Shown here in pieces: positions 33,101-44,000 of a stretch of DNA of 64,000 bases. Within the stretch, counting starts at the first letter, position 1. Each line of letters opens with the position of its first letter. The translations under genes were made by a program, and so were the position numbers. Source of the DNA: Acanthornis magna (taxonomy: Eukaryota; Chordata; Aves; Passeriformes; Acanthizidae); the NCBI GenBank assembly GCA_036785705.1, contig JAWUZG010001099.1, positions 1 to 64,000 of the forward strand, given 5' to 3'. The notes under the pieces are model-generated. The model did not search any database, had not been told where the DNA came from, and saw only the letters and a program-made list of their open reading frames with translations.

Positions 33101-36100
33101 CTTTCCTGGGAATTTTCAGGCTCTCTGGGACACGCCCTCGGCACCCTGGGGTGGCTTTGTCCCCTGGGGGCTTTAGGGTCTCCTCAGAGTTTGGGGTGGG
33201 AGCACCAAATCCATCGGTGCTCATTGTATCTGATCAATCCATAGGAATATCCAATAGATCCATGGAAATATCCCATTGATCCATTAATATCCAATCAATC
33301 CATAAAAATATCCCATTGATCCATAGGAATATCCCATTGATCCATGGAAATATCCCATTGATCCATAAATATCCCATTGATCCATAAAAATATCCCATTG
33401 ATCCACAAAAACATCCCATTGATCCATAGGAATATCCTATTGATCCATGGAAATACCCAATGATCCATTAATATCCTATTGATCCATGGAAATATTCTAT
33501 TGATCCATAAATATCCCATTAATCAATAGAAATATCCCATCAATCCATAAATATCCCATCGATCCATAAAAATGTCCCATTGATCTATAGAAATATCCCA
33601 TTGATCCATGGAAATATCCTATTGATCCATAAATATCCCATTGATCCATGGAAATATTCCATTGATCCATAGAAATATTCTATAAATCTATAGAAATATC
33701 CCATTAATCCATAGATATCCCATCAATCCATAGGAATATCCCATCGATCCATAGGAATATCCTATAGATCCATAGAAATATCCCATTGATCAATACAAAT
33801 ATCCCATTAATCAGTAGAAATATCCCATTGGTCCATAAATATCCCATTGATCCATGGAAATATCCCATCGATCCATAAATATCCCATAAATCCATGGAAA
33901 AATCCTATAGATCCATAGAAATATCCCATCAATCCTTAAAAATACCTCCAGAGGTCCTTTCCAACCCCACAATTGTGGGATTCTGGGATTTTGGGGATTT
34001 GGGGATTTTGGGATTGTGGGATTGTCCCTTTGTCCCCGCCCCGGCAGGACTGGGGCATCTCCAGAGGTCCTTTCCGACCCCACAATTGTGGGATTTTGGG
34101 ATTTGGGGATTTTGGGATTCTGGGATTGTCCCTTCCTCCCCACCCCGGCAGGATTGGGGCATCCCCAGAGGTCCTTTCCAACCCCACAATTGTGGGATTT
34201 TGGGGATTCTGGGATTTGGGGATTTTGGGATTCTGGGATTCTCCCGCCGCCGCTTCCGCTCGTCCTCGTCCAGCGCTGCCTCTGCCCCAGCTCGAGCCCT
34301 CCTGGAATTTGGGATCGGGGGGATTTGGGACCGATGCCAGGAAAAATCAGATTTTTTGGGATTTTGCCATTGGATCCTTTTCCCTTTCCAGACCCCGTCT
34401 CCGGCAGCCAGATCGGGATCGGGGTCGGGATTGGGGTCGCGGTGCTTTTGTCCTTTTTCCTTGTGATCTTCTGGAAATGCAAAGGTGAGGTGATTCCCCA
34501 CTGGAAAAATGTCAATTTGGGGCATTTTTGTGGCCGATTTGGGGCCAATTTGGGGCTGATTTGGGGTGGATTTGGGGCTGATTTGGGGCCTATTTTGGGC
34601 TGATTTGGGGCTGATTTGGGGCCGAATTTGGGGTTCTGCTGATTCGGGGCTAATTTGGGCCAATTTGGGGCCGATTTTGGGCTGATTTGGGGCCGATCTG
34701 GGGCCGATTTGCAGGTGGATTTGGGGTTCTGCTGATTTGGGGCCAGTTTGGGGCGGATTTGGGGTTCTGCTGATTTGGGGCCAATTTGGGGCAGATTTGG
34801 GGCTGATTTCAGGCCAATTTGGGGCAGCTTTGGGGCCGAATTTGGGCAGATTTGGGGTTCTGTTGATTTGGGGCAAATTTGGGGCCGATTTGGGCCGATT
34901 TGGGGCAAATTTGGGGCCAATTTGGAGCCAATTTGGGGCAAATTTGGGGCAAATTTGGGGCAAATTTGGGGCCGATTTGGGGCCAATTTGGTGTTGATTT
35001 GGGGTGGATTTGGGGCCGATTTGGGGTCCTGCTGACTCCGTACCTCTTCTCCCCCAGGCTGGAGGAAGTTCCACCTCTCCAAATCCGAGCCTACAAACAC
35101 AGGTAGGATTTTTGGGGCAATTCCCTGCGCTTTTTCCCAATGGGAACAGCCAGGAAATCACATTTAGGATCGGGAGGGAACCGGAGGGGAAGGAGTCGAT
35201 CCCAAATTCCCAAAGCCCCATTTTCCCAATTTTTTTCCCCAGAAAACTTCACCCCAAACCACCAGGGAGTGCAGCCTTGGGATCATGAAAAATAGAAGGG
35301 AATTTGGGGGAAAAATAAAAGCCGGGAAGAGACGATTCGGGGGGAAAATCTGGGAATTCAACCCCCAAAAAATGGGATTTTAAAGGGTTTAAATCTCCTT
35401 TTTTCCCGCTCTGTTCCATGAGCAATGAGGGCATCGCAGGAAGGAGGAAAAAAAAATGGATTTTTTTGGCCAAGAATTTGGGATTTAAGCAAAAAAAAAC
35501 CCCACCCCACCAAAAAAGAAAAACCCCAAAACCCAAAACCAACAACAAAAAAACCCCAAAAGAAACAAAACAAAACAAAACAAACAACAACAACAACAAC
35601 AACAACAAAAATTAAAAAAGAGAAAAAAAAATAAATGAAAAAAAAGAAAAAGCGGATTTTCCCTGTCCTTGGTGCTGGAAGCTCATCCCGATCCCAGGGA
35701 GAGAGGGATGGGGAGGAATTCTCTCCTCCGGCAGCTCCGAGGGGTTTGGGGTCAGGGTTTCCCCTGATCCCGAACTCCTGAGGTTGGGATTCCCTCCCTG
35801 CATCCCAAATTCCCCGAATTCCTGATTTTTTCCCCATTTCAGAGGCCGCAGCTGAGTACGCGACGGTGTACGCCCAGGTGGGCCCCACCCAGCAGGTAAA
35901 TTGTGGGATTTCCGTCACTTCCGGGGTCCCTGTGGGGCTGGGGACACTTGGGGACACTGTGGGGACACCGTGGGGACAGCGGGACAACCCCCGGAGAATC
36001 CCAGAGAATCCCAAAATCCCAGAGTCCCAAAATCCCAAAATCCCAGAACTGTGGGATTGAAAAGGACTTCTGGAGATGTCCCAATCCTGCCAGGGCAGAG

Positions 36101-37708
36101 ATCACTTTTCCATCACGGAGGGGCCTTTGGATTTGGGATCTTTGCATTTGGGATCTTTGGATTTGGGATCTCTTTTCCCTCATGGAGGGATCTCTGGATT
36201 TGGGACCTTTGGATTTGGGACCTTTGGGTTTGAGATTTCTTTCCCATCATGGAGGGATCTCTGGATCTGGGATCTCTTTTCCTCCATCATGGAGGGACTT
36301 TTAGATTTGGGATCTCTGGATTTGGGATCTCTTTTCCATCATGGAGGGACCTTTGGATTTGGGATATTTTTTCCACCTCGGACAGAGCTTTGTACTTGGG
36401 ATCTTTGCATTTGGGATATCTTTTCCTCCATCATGGAGGGACCTTTGGATTTAGGATCTCTGGGTTTGGGATCTTTGGATTTGGGACCTTTGGTTTTGGG
36501 ATCTCTTTTCCATCATGGAGGGACCTTTGGATTTGGGATCTCTGGATTTGGGAACTCCGGATTTGGGAACTCTTTTCCAACATGGAAGGACCTTTGGATT
36601 TGGGAGGACCTCTGAATTTAGGACCTTTGGATTTGGGATCTCTTTCCCATCATGGACGGAGCTTTGGATTTGTGATATTTTTTCAGTCATGGAGGGTTCT
36701 CTGGATTTGGGATCTCTGAATTTGGGATCTTTGGATTTGGGATAACTTTTCCCTCATGGAGGGATCTCTGGATTTGGGACCTCTGGATTTGGGATCTCTG
36801 GATTTGGGATCTCCGGATTTGGGATCTCTTTCCCAAGGCCAAGCCCTAACCCGTTCCTAACCCTTTTCTCCCCAGGGTGTCCCTAACGGAATTCCTGCCG
36901 CGACTCCGGCCGAGGATTCCTCCAAAACGATCTACTCCCTGGTCAAGCGTCCGGAGGGGGTGAGTTCAGTGACCCTGGGGGGTTCGGGACAGGGACAGAG
37001 AGGCCCAGAGCCCCAAACCCGACCCCAAACCTGACCCCAAACCCAAACCTGACCCCAAACCCCAAACCCAAACCTGACCCCAAACCCAAACCTGACTCCA
37101 AACCCAAACCCAAACCAAACCCAAACCCAATCCTGACCCCAAACCCAAACCTGACCCCAAACCTGACCCCAAACCCAAACCTGACCCCAAAGCCAAACCC
37201 GACCCCAAACCCAAACTCGACCCCAAACCCGAACCAAACCCAAACCTGACCCCAAACCTGACCCCAAACCCGACCCCAAACCCAAACTCGACCCCAAACC
37301 CAAACCTGACCCCAAACCCAAACCCAAACCTAAACCAAACCCAAACCCAATCCTGACCCCAAACCCAAACCTGACCCCAAACCCAAACCTGACCCCAAAC
37401 CCAAACCCTGACCCCAAACCCAAACCTGACCCCAAACCCAAACCCTGACCCCAAACCCAAACCCAAACCAAACCCAAACCCAATCCTGACCCCAAACCCA
37501 AACCTGACCCCAAACCCGACCCCAAACCCAAACCCAAACCTGACCCCAAACCTGACCCCAAACCCAAACTGACCCCAAACCCAAACCCCAATCCCTCCGC
37601 GGATGGGCTCGGCTCCCACGATCCCAAACCGAGCTCGTGTCCCTTTCTCTGCAGGCGGCTGATGGGAGGACGGAAAACTCCGCATCGGGCGTCCTGGAGC
37701 TGGTGTAA
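30046..37708 (+). CDS. SLAM-family receptor, 'gene C' (intact)
   Basis: Exons: 30046-30106, 31611-31904, 31980-32249, 32939-32968, 34392-34484, 35058-35102, 35843-35895, 36876-36959, 37655-37708. All borders are GT-AG and phases are consistent (1-1 for the extracellular and transmembrane exons, then 1-1, 1-0, 0-0). Product about 327 aa: leader 1-20; V domain 21-118, without the canonical Cys pair; C2 domain 119-208 with CEAQNC, GSC, LRC and LTCTARNPVSS and a terminal ELCA; a 10-residue stalk; a Gly/Val-rich transmembrane helix; then a tail with ITSMs TVYAQV (Tyr 274) and TIYSLV (Tyr 302). Expected to be a leukocyte receptor signalling through SAP/EAT-2. Two ITSMs and position near VANGL2 recall CD84/SLAMF6; orthology is not proven. 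Start: 30,046 is conserved in copy B; an in-frame ATG at 30,037 is an alternative. Confidence 0.9.
30315..30480 (+). mobile_element. CR1-like 3' end in gene C intron 1
   Basis: Contains CCCTGGGAGTGTCCGAGGCC and TTTAGGGTCCCTCCCACC. Shared in inverted form with pseudogene B (27,810-27,935). Confidence 0.6.
31200..31605. repeat. CCACCTTGATCCCACC minisatellite (C arm)
   Basis: Inverted counterpart of the array 26,580-27,500. It runs up to the V exon acceptor. Confidence 0.9.
31611..31904 (+). CDS. Gene C exon 2: Ig V domain
   Basis: 294 bases, phase 1-1. GGSVTF start, core Trp in AAAWNFG, MEDIGTYSV before the last strand, N-glycosylation at NTT, no Cys. Donor GTAGGT; the next intron is only 75 bases. 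Confidence 0.92.
31980..32249 (+). CDS. Gene C exon 3: Ig C2 domain
   Basis: 270 bases, phase 1-1. Extra Cys pair near the start (CEAQNCSEDGSC), LRCSA, VSYAWSRG with the core Trp, LTCTARNPVSS, and ELCA at the end, all family-typical. Donor GTGAGA. Confidence 0.93.
32270..32860. repeat. GGGATGGGCTGATCC minisatellite (C arm)
   Basis: Inverted counterpart of 24,965-25,925, about 45-base units, in gene C intron 3. Confidence 0.88.
32939..32968 (+). CDS. Gene C exon 4: short stalk
   Basis: 30 bases, phase 1-1, encoding about ten residues rich in Thr/Pro (NATTHPPGP) with an N-glycosylation site. Bounded by CACCAG and GTGAGC. Small, so less certain than its neighbours. Confidence 0.65.
33230..33935. 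repeat. AATATCCCATTGATCC minisatellite
   Basis: AT-rich array of about 20-base units (ATCCATAGAAATATCCCATT) in gene C intron 4, in contrast to the GC-rich surroundings. Confidence 0.9.
33945..34250 (+). repeat. CR1-tail-like tandem repeat, unit about 110
   Basis: Three copies of a unit with CCAGAGGTCCTTTCCAACCC, CACAATTGTGGGATT and CGGCAGGATTGGGGCATC. The AGGTCC-TTCCAACCC string is that of a CR1 3' end. Confidence 0.7.
34392..34484 (+). CDS. Gene C exon 5: transmembrane segment
   Basis: 93 bases, phase 1-1: SGSQIGIGVGIGVAVLLSFF then LVIFW and basic KCK. Donor GTGAGG. Confidence 0.88.
34510..35035. repeat. GATTTGGGGCCAATTTGGGG minisatellite
   Basis: Private array in gene C intron 5, unit about 11 to 20 bases. 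Confidence 0.9.
35058..35102 (+). CDS. Gene C exon 6: juxtamembrane tail
   Basis: 45 bases, phase 1-1: a basic WRKFHLSKSEPTNT segment between CCCCCAG and GTAGGA. Confidence 0.82.
35440..35650. repeat. A-rich low-complexity sequence
   Basis: AAAC and CAA repeats in gene C intron 6, including an AACAACAAC run at about 35,580-35,607. No gene content. Confidence 0.8.
35843..35895 (+). CDS. Gene C exon 7: first ITSM (TVYAQV)
   Basis: 53 bases, phase 1 to 0, encoding EAAAEYATVYAQV and GPTQQ. The Thr-Val-Tyr-Ala-Gln-Val matches the ITSM consensus. Donor GTAAAT. Confidence 0.88.
36110..36835. repeat. GGATTTGGGATCTCT minisatellite
   Basis: Array in gene C intron 7 with GGATTTGGGATC units and interspersed TCATGGAGGGACC. 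Confidence 0.88.
36876..36959 (+). CDS. Gene C exon 8: second ITSM (TIYSLV)
   Basis: 84 bases, phase 0-0. A small linker, then SSKTIYSLVKRPEG; Tyr 302 in an ITSM. Donor GTGAGT. Confidence 0.88.
37015..37590. repeat. CCCAAACCTGACCCCAAA minisatellite
   Basis: Very regular A/C-rich array in gene C intron 8. Confidence 0.92.
37655..37708 (+). CDS. Gene C exon 9: C terminus and stop
   Basis: Ends SGVLELV then TAA at 37,706-37,708. No further Tyr motif. The final codons form the first unit of the repeat that follows. Confidence 0.85.
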   Translation, partial: AADGRTENSASGVLELV

Positions 37709-38170
37709 AGGACCTGGAACTGGTTTAAAGGGCCTGGGACTGGTTTAAAGGGTCCAGAACTGGTTTGGGAGGACCTGGAACTGGTTTAAAGGGCCTGGGA
37801 CTGGTTTAAAGAGTCTGGACCCAGTTTAAAACGACCTGGAGTCGTTTCAAAGAATCTGGAGCTGATTTAAAGGACCTGGAACTAATTTAGAAGGACCTGA
37901 AACTGATTTAAAGGGTCTGGAACTGGTTTAGAAGAATCCAGAGTTATTTTAAAGGACCTGGAACTGGTTTAGAAGAACCCGGACTTGTTTTAAAGCACCT
38001 GGAACTGGTGTCAAGGACCTAGAACTGATTTAGAAGGACCTAAATGGATTTAAATGACCCAAAACTGGTTTAAAGAACCTGGAACTGTTTTAAAGAGTCA
38101 GAACGAGGTTTAGAAGGGCCTGGAGTTGTTTTAAAGGACCTGGAACTGATTTAAAGAGTCTGGAGTTGGT
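37690..38170 (+). repeat. 24-bp 3'-UTR minisatellite starting in the CDS
   Basis: About twenty units like CTGGAACTGGTTTAAAGGAC. The first unit includes the last codons and the TAA of gene C. Confidence 0.88.
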
Positions 38171-38195
38171 TAAAATGGTCTGGAAATTATCAAGT

Positions 38196-38965
38196 TTTCA
38201 GTTTCTCACTCTGGTTGGAAACAAGAACCAAAAATAACCTCAGGAATTCGATGTGGAAAACACCTTTTTTATGGAATTCTCTCCGGATTTTTTTGTGAAC
38301 TATTTTTTTTTTTTTTTTTTGTTCTGCTGCATTTTGAATGTTACAAAATTTCTGTTTCTCACTTTGGTTGGAAACAAGAACCGAAAATAACCTCAGGAAT
38401 TCGATGTGGAAAATCAATTTTTTAATGGAATTCTCTCCGGATTTTTTTGTAAATTATTCTTTCTCTGTTCTGCTGCATTTTGAAAGTTACAAAATTTCTG
38501 TTACTCACTTTGGTTGGAAACAACCAAAAATAACCTCAGGAATTCAATGTGGAAAATCCATTTTTTAACGGAATTATCTCTGGATTTTTTTGCAAAGTAA
38601 TTTTTATTCTTTTTGTTCTGCTGCATTTTGAAAGTCACAAACCTTCTGTTTCTCACTTCGACTAAAAACAAGACCCAAAAATATCCGCTGTAATTCGATG
38701 TGGAAACCCCATTTTTAATGGAATTCTCTCCGGATTTTTTTGTGAACTAATTTTTTTTTGTTGTTCTGCTGCATTTTGAAAGTTACAAAATTTCTGTTAC
38801 TCACTTTGGTTGGAAACAACCAAAAATAACCTCAGGAATTCAATGTGGAAAATCCATTTTTTAACGGAATTCTCTCTGGATTTTTTTGCAAAGTAATTTT
38901 TATTCTTTTTGTTCTGCTGCATTTTGAAAGTCACAAACCTTCAGCTTCTCGCTCCGATTAAAATC
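38196..38965 (+). repeat. About 148-bp tandem repeat, five to six copies
   Basis: Units begin CTCACTCTGGTTGGAAACAA and include CCTCAGGAATTCGATGTGG, a TTTTTTTG stretch and GTTCTGCTGCATTTTGAA. Family not recognised. It lies 0.5 kb downstream of the gene C stop. Confidence 0.88.
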
Positions 38966-39139
38966 ACGAACCAGAAATAACGGCAGGAAGCCGAAGGAGG
39001 AAGCGCCAGAACCTTCCCCCATCGCACCGAGAGCTGCGGTTTCGACACCTGCTCCCCTCCCCCACCCCCGGAACCTCCCAAAATCTGCTGCACCTCCCCC
39101 CCACCCCCCCCCCCCAAAAAAAAAAAAAAAAAAAAATTC

Positions 39140-39860
39140 AGCCCCAGAGATCCCTGCAGGGCTGGGATTTGGGGTCCGGGATCCGGGATTTGGGATGAGT
39201 TTGGGATTTGGGATGAGTTTGAGATTGGGGATTCAGGATTTGGGATGGGTTTTGGGATTTGGGATTCAGGATTTGGGATAAGTTTGGGATTTGGGATTTG
39301 GGATTTGGGATTTGGAATCTGGAATTCGGGATTTGGGATTTGGGATTCAGGATTTGGGATGAGTTTGGGATTTGGGATCCGGGATTTGGGATTTGGGATG
39401 AGTCTGAGGGCAAACAGGGCACGAAATGCGAATTTGCTCTGTTCGGGTGTGGGGTTTTGATTTTGGGTGAGGGATCTGTGCGGTGCTGCTGGAGCTGGGT
39501 GAGTTCCCGGCGGGAGTCTGGGAATTCCAGCGGGAATCTCGGTGGGAATCTCGGCAGGAATCCCTGCAGGAATTTGGGAATCCCAGTGGGAATCCCAGCA
39601 GGAAACTCGGCAGGAATCCCTGCAGAAATCCAGGAAATTCCAGCAGGAATCTTGGCAGGAATCTCAGCAGGAATTTGGGAATCCCTGCAGGAATCCGGAC
39701 AGGAATCCCTGCAGGAATCTGGGCAGGAATCCCAGCAGGAATTTGGGAATCCCTGCAGAAATCCATCCCAAATCCCCAAATCCCCAAATCCATCCCAAAT
39801 CCATCTCAAATCCCCATTCCCTGCTCCCCAAACCCATCCCAAATCCCCGAATCCATCCGG
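39140..39860. repeat. GATTTGGGATT and GGAATCCCTGCAGG arrays
   Basis: 39,160-39,400 repeats GGGATTTGGGATT. 39,500-39,770 repeats GGAATCCCTGCAGGAATCTC. Between genes C and D. A poly-A stretch precedes at 39,114-39,138. Confidence 0.85.
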
Positions 39861-40200
39861 AAATGGCGGCGGATCGCCAAAAACACAAATCGGCCTCGAT
39901 TTTCCGAGGCGGCGGCTCCCGGGAATTCTGCTCTTTGTCTGCGCCGCGGTGAATTATTCAGGGACGGAACCGGAGCTGCCTTTGAAGTTCCTGGCTCCGG
40001 GAAACACCGGAATAAAAATTCCAGGCGCATCCCAGCTCCGTTCCTGGCTGAAAATAATGTATTTTTTTTTTAGGATAAGAACAGCCTTTTTATGGAATAA
40101 TTTGTATTTCCCCTGTGCTTTCCCCTGTGGTTTTTTTTTTAACGCCTCGGATCAATTAAAAGCGACTCTGTTATTTTTTTTTAACAGGGATTTGTTCTGA
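39861..40200. other. Unique intergenic sequence, nothing coding
   Basis: Non-repetitive segment with AT-rich parts and a GTGAATTATTCAGGG string. I see no exon; it holds the possible poly(A) signal at 40,011. Confidence 0.5.
40011..40016 (+). terminator. Candidate poly(A) signal downstream of gene C
   Basis: AATAAA in unique sequence 2.3 kb after the gene C stop. No nearer plus-strand hexamer was noticed; a variant signal nearer the stop is possible. Confidence 0.3.
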
Positions 40201-40229
40201 GTTTGTCCTTGGAAATGCAATCCTCATCT

Positions 40230-40870
40230 TGGATTGGGATTTTAATGACCCCAGGGATTGTCCTGGAGGGATTTGGGGTTGGTGGCTCTGGGGATTTTCC
40301 TGAAGGGATTTGGGCCATTGGTTCCTCTGTGGATTTGGGGTTGGAACAGCTCCGGGGATTGTCCTGGAGGGATTTGGGGCATCAGTTCCTCCTTGGATTT
40401 GGGGTTGGTGACTCCAGGGATTTTCCTGAAGGGATTTGGGGCATCAGTTCCTCCTTGGATTGGGATTTGAACAACCCCAGGGATTGTCCTGGATGGATTT
40501 GGGGTTGGTGGCTCCGGGGATTTTCCTGAAGGGATTTGGGGATCGGTTCCTCCTTGGATTTGGGTTGGTGACTCCAAGGATTGTCCTGAAGGAATTTGGG
40601 GTGTCAGTTCCTCTTTGGATTGGGATTTGAACAACCCCAGGGATTTTCCTGGAGAGATTTGGGAAGTGCTGGAGCTTCTCCCTCTCCTTGCCCAGACCTC
40701 CAATAATTCCGTGGGGTGGAGAAACGAATCTGGGATGGAGAAAGGTCTCCATGGGATGGATAAACGAATCCATGGGATGGAAAAATAATTCCATGGGGTG
40801 GAGAAATGAACCCTGGGGTGGAGAAATGAACCCCTGGGGTGGAGAAATGAACCCTGGGGTGGAGAAAGGC
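40230..40870. repeat. Minisatellites upstream of gene D
   Basis: 40,230-40,660 has 50 to 60 base units (ATTGTCCTGGAGGGATTTGG). 40,700-40,870 has GGGGTGGAGAAATGAACCC units. Confidence 0.85.
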
Positions 40871-40944
40871 CTCCGGGGGCCGAATTTTTCCGTTCCTCCC
40901 ACGCTTTCAACACCTTGTGCCCCAACCGAGGCCTCCTCGGTGAG

Positions 40945-40957
40945 AAGAGGAAGGAAG
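40945..40957 (+). promoter_or_regulatory. ETS/PU.1-like site upstream of gene D
   Basis: AAGAGGAAGGAAG, an ETS-family core cluster, about 50 bases before the gene D ATG. Consistent with leukocyte expression but only a motif. Confidence 0.3.
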
Positions 40958-41003
40958 AGGCTGAGGAGGGCCGGGGGGGGGGGTGGGGGCGGGGCAGAGC
41001 GGG

Positions 41004-41058
41004 ATGGGGCCGGGGGGCGTTGGGGCCTTGTGCCTCGCCCTGCTCTGCTGTGGGGCCG
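41004..41058 (+). CDS. Gene D exon 1: signal peptide
   Basis: MGPGGVGALCLALLCCG, then a GTCAGT donor in phase 1. Three decayed copies of this exon with the same donor occur downstream in the intron. Confidence 0.72.
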
Positions 41059-44000
41059 GTCAGTGGGGCTGGGCTGTGGGGCTGGGGCTGGGGCCGGGGG
41101 GCTCCGGTGTGGGGCTGGGGCCGGTCAGTGGGGCTGGGCTGTGGGGCTGGGGCTGGGGTATGGGGCTGGGGCTGGGGTATGGGACTGGGGCTGGGGTATG
41201 GGGCTGGGGCTGGTCAGTGGGGCTGGGGCTGGTCAGTGGGGCTGGGGCCTGTCAGTGGGGCTGGGCTGTGGGGCTGGGGCTGGGGAGTGGGGCTGGGGCT
41301 GGGGTATGGGGCTGGGGCTGGCGTGTGGGGCTGGGGCCGGTCAGTGGGGCTGGGCTGTGGGGCTGGGCTGTGGGGCTGGGGCTGGGGCTGGGGTATGGGA
41401 CTGGAGCTGGCGTGTGGAGCTGGGGCTGGACAGTGGGGCTGGGGAGTGGGGCTGGGCTGTGGGGCTGGGCTGTGGGGCTGGGGCCGGTCAGTGGGGCTGG
41501 GCTGTGGGGCTGGGCTGTGGGGCTGGGGCTGGCGTGTGGGGCTGGGGCCGGGGAGTGGGACTGGGATGTGGGGCTGGGCTGTGGGGCTGGGGCTGGGGCC
41601 GGTCAGTGGGGCTGGGCTGTGGGGCTGGGGTATGGGACTGGGGCTGGCGTGTGGGGCTGGGGCTGGTCAGTGGGGCTGGGGAGTGGGGCCAGGGTGTGGG
41701 GATGTGGGGCTGGGCTGTGGGGCTGGTGAGTGGGGCTGGGGCCGGTCAGTGGGGCTGGGCTGTGGGGCTGGGCTGTGGGACTGGGGCTGGGATGTGGAGC
41801 TGGGGCTGGTCAGTGGGGCTGGGGAGTGGGGCCGGGGGGCTTTGGGACCTTGTGCCTCCCCCTGCTCTGCTGTGGGGATGGTCAGTGGGGCTGGGCTGTG
41901 GGGCTGGGGCTGGGCTGTGGGGCTGGGGCTGGTCAGTGGGGCTGGGGCCGGTCAGTGGGGCTGGGCTGTGGGGCTGGGCTGTGGGGCTGGTCAGTGGGGC
42001 TGGGCTGTGGGGCTGGGCTGTGGGGCTGGGGGGCTTTGGGACCTTGTGCCTCCCCCTGCTCTGCTGTGGGGCTGGTCAGTGGGGCTGGGGCTGGTGAGTG
42101 GGGCTGGGCTGTGGGGCTGGTCAGTGGGGCTCGGCTGTGGGGCTGGGGCTGGGCTGTGGGGCTGGTGAGTGGGGCTGGGGGGCTGGGGGGGCTCGGGTGT
42201 GGGGCTGGGGCCGGGGAGTGGGGCCGGGGGTCTTTGGGACCTTCTGCCTCTGCTGTGGGGCTGGGCTGTGGGGCTGGGGGGGCTCGGGTGTGGGGCTGGG
42301 CCCGGGAGGAGGAGGAGGAGGAAGAGGAAGAGCAAGACGAGGAGGAGGAGGTGGAGGAGAAGGAAGACAAGGACAAGGAGGAGGAGGAGAATGAGGAGGA
42401 GGAGGAGGGAGGAGGAAGAGGACGGAGAGGACAAGGAAGAGAAGGATGAGGATGAGGAGGGAGGACAAGGAGGAGGAGGAGGAAGAGGAGGAAGACGAGG
42501 AGAAGGATGAGGAAGAAGAGGAAGAGGAAGAGGAGGAGGAGGTGGAGGAGGAGGAGAATGAGGAGGAGGAGGACAAAGAACAGGAGGACAAGGAAGAGGA
42601 GGATGAGGATGAAGGGAGGGAGGAGGAAGATGAGGAAGAGGAGGACAAGGAGGGAGGAGAAAGAGGATGAGGATGAGGAGGAGGACAAGGAAGAGGAGGG
42701 AGGAGAAGGAGGAGGAGGAGGAGGATGAGGACGAGAAGGGAGGAGGACAAGGAAGAGGAAGAGGAGGACAAGGAGGACGAGGAGAAGGAGGACGAGGACG
42801 ACAAGGATAGGAAGGAGGAGGAAGATGAGAAGGAGGAAGAGGAAGAGGAAGACAAGGAGAAGGAGGGCAAGGAGAAGAATGAGGAGGAGGAGAAGAAGGA
42901 GGAAGAGGAGGATGAGGAGGAGGAGGACGAGGATAAGGAGGGAGGAGGAGTATGAGGAAGAGGAGGAGAAGGAAGGAGGAGGAAGAGGACAAGGAGGAGG
43001 AAGAGGACAAGGAGGAGGAAGAGGAGGAGGAGGATGAGGATGAGGACGAGAAGGGAGGACAACGAGGAAGAGGAGGATGAGAATGAGGAGGGAGGAGGAA
43101 GAAGAGGAAGAGGAGGAGAAGGAGGAGGACAAGGAAGAGGAGGGAGGAGAAGGAGGATGAAGAGGAGGAGGACGAGGATGAGGAGGGAGGAGGAGGACGA
43201 TGAAGAAGCAGAGGAAGAGGAGGACGAAGACAAGGAGGACGAGGAGAAGGAAGAGGGGGAAGAGGATGAAGAGGGAGGAGGAGGATGAGGAGGGAGGAGG
43301 AGGAGGAAGAGGAGAAGGATGAGGAGGAGGAGGTTCAGGAATGGACAAATCTCACTCCCAGCTCTCCAAGAAGCAGAGCCGGGCAGTGGCGATGGCGATG
43401 GCAATGGCACTGGGATTGGGATTGGGATTGGGATTGGGATTGGGAACGTCACCGAGGACATCGCGGAGGGGACAGCAGAGCCCACCACGGCCACCAGCGG
43501 GGACAGGGACACGGTGACAGCGGCGCCGGGGGCCACCACGAGCCCCACCGGGGGCAGGGACCTCGCGGTGACACCGGCGGGGAACCGAACCCGTGAGTCC
43601 ATGGGAAATGTCAATCCTGGGGGATTTGTCACCATCCCTGGGGATTTGTCACCATCCTGGTGGGATTTGTCACCCTCCCGAGGAGGTGGCACCATCCCGG
43701 GGGATTTGTCACCATCCCGGGGGATTTGTCACCATCTTGGTGGGATTTGTCACCCTCCCGAGGAGGTGGCACCATCCCGGGGGATTTGTCACCCTCCCGA
43801 GGAGGTGGCACCATCCCTGGGGATTTGTCACCATCCTGGTGGGATTTGTCACCATCCTGGTGGGATTTGTCACCATCTTGGGGCGATTTGTCACCATCCC
43901 GAGGAGGTGGCACCATCCCTGGGGGAATTTGTCACCATCTTGGGGGAATTTGTCACTGTCCCGGGGGATTTGTCACCCTGTATTTTATTTTATTGGGGTA

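Noticed and set aside
40688..42097. Long open frame of about 470 codons, Gly/Trp/Ala-rich, plus strand
   Set aside because: It runs entirely through the GGGGCTGGGGCTGG minisatellite, is open in several frames, and contains no domain; only the leader at 41,004 is credible.
42121..43695. Minus-strand open frame of about 520 codons, Ser/Leu/Pro-rich
   Set aside because: It is the pyrimidine complement of the (GGAGGA)n tract and neighbouring arrays; parallel frames are equally open.
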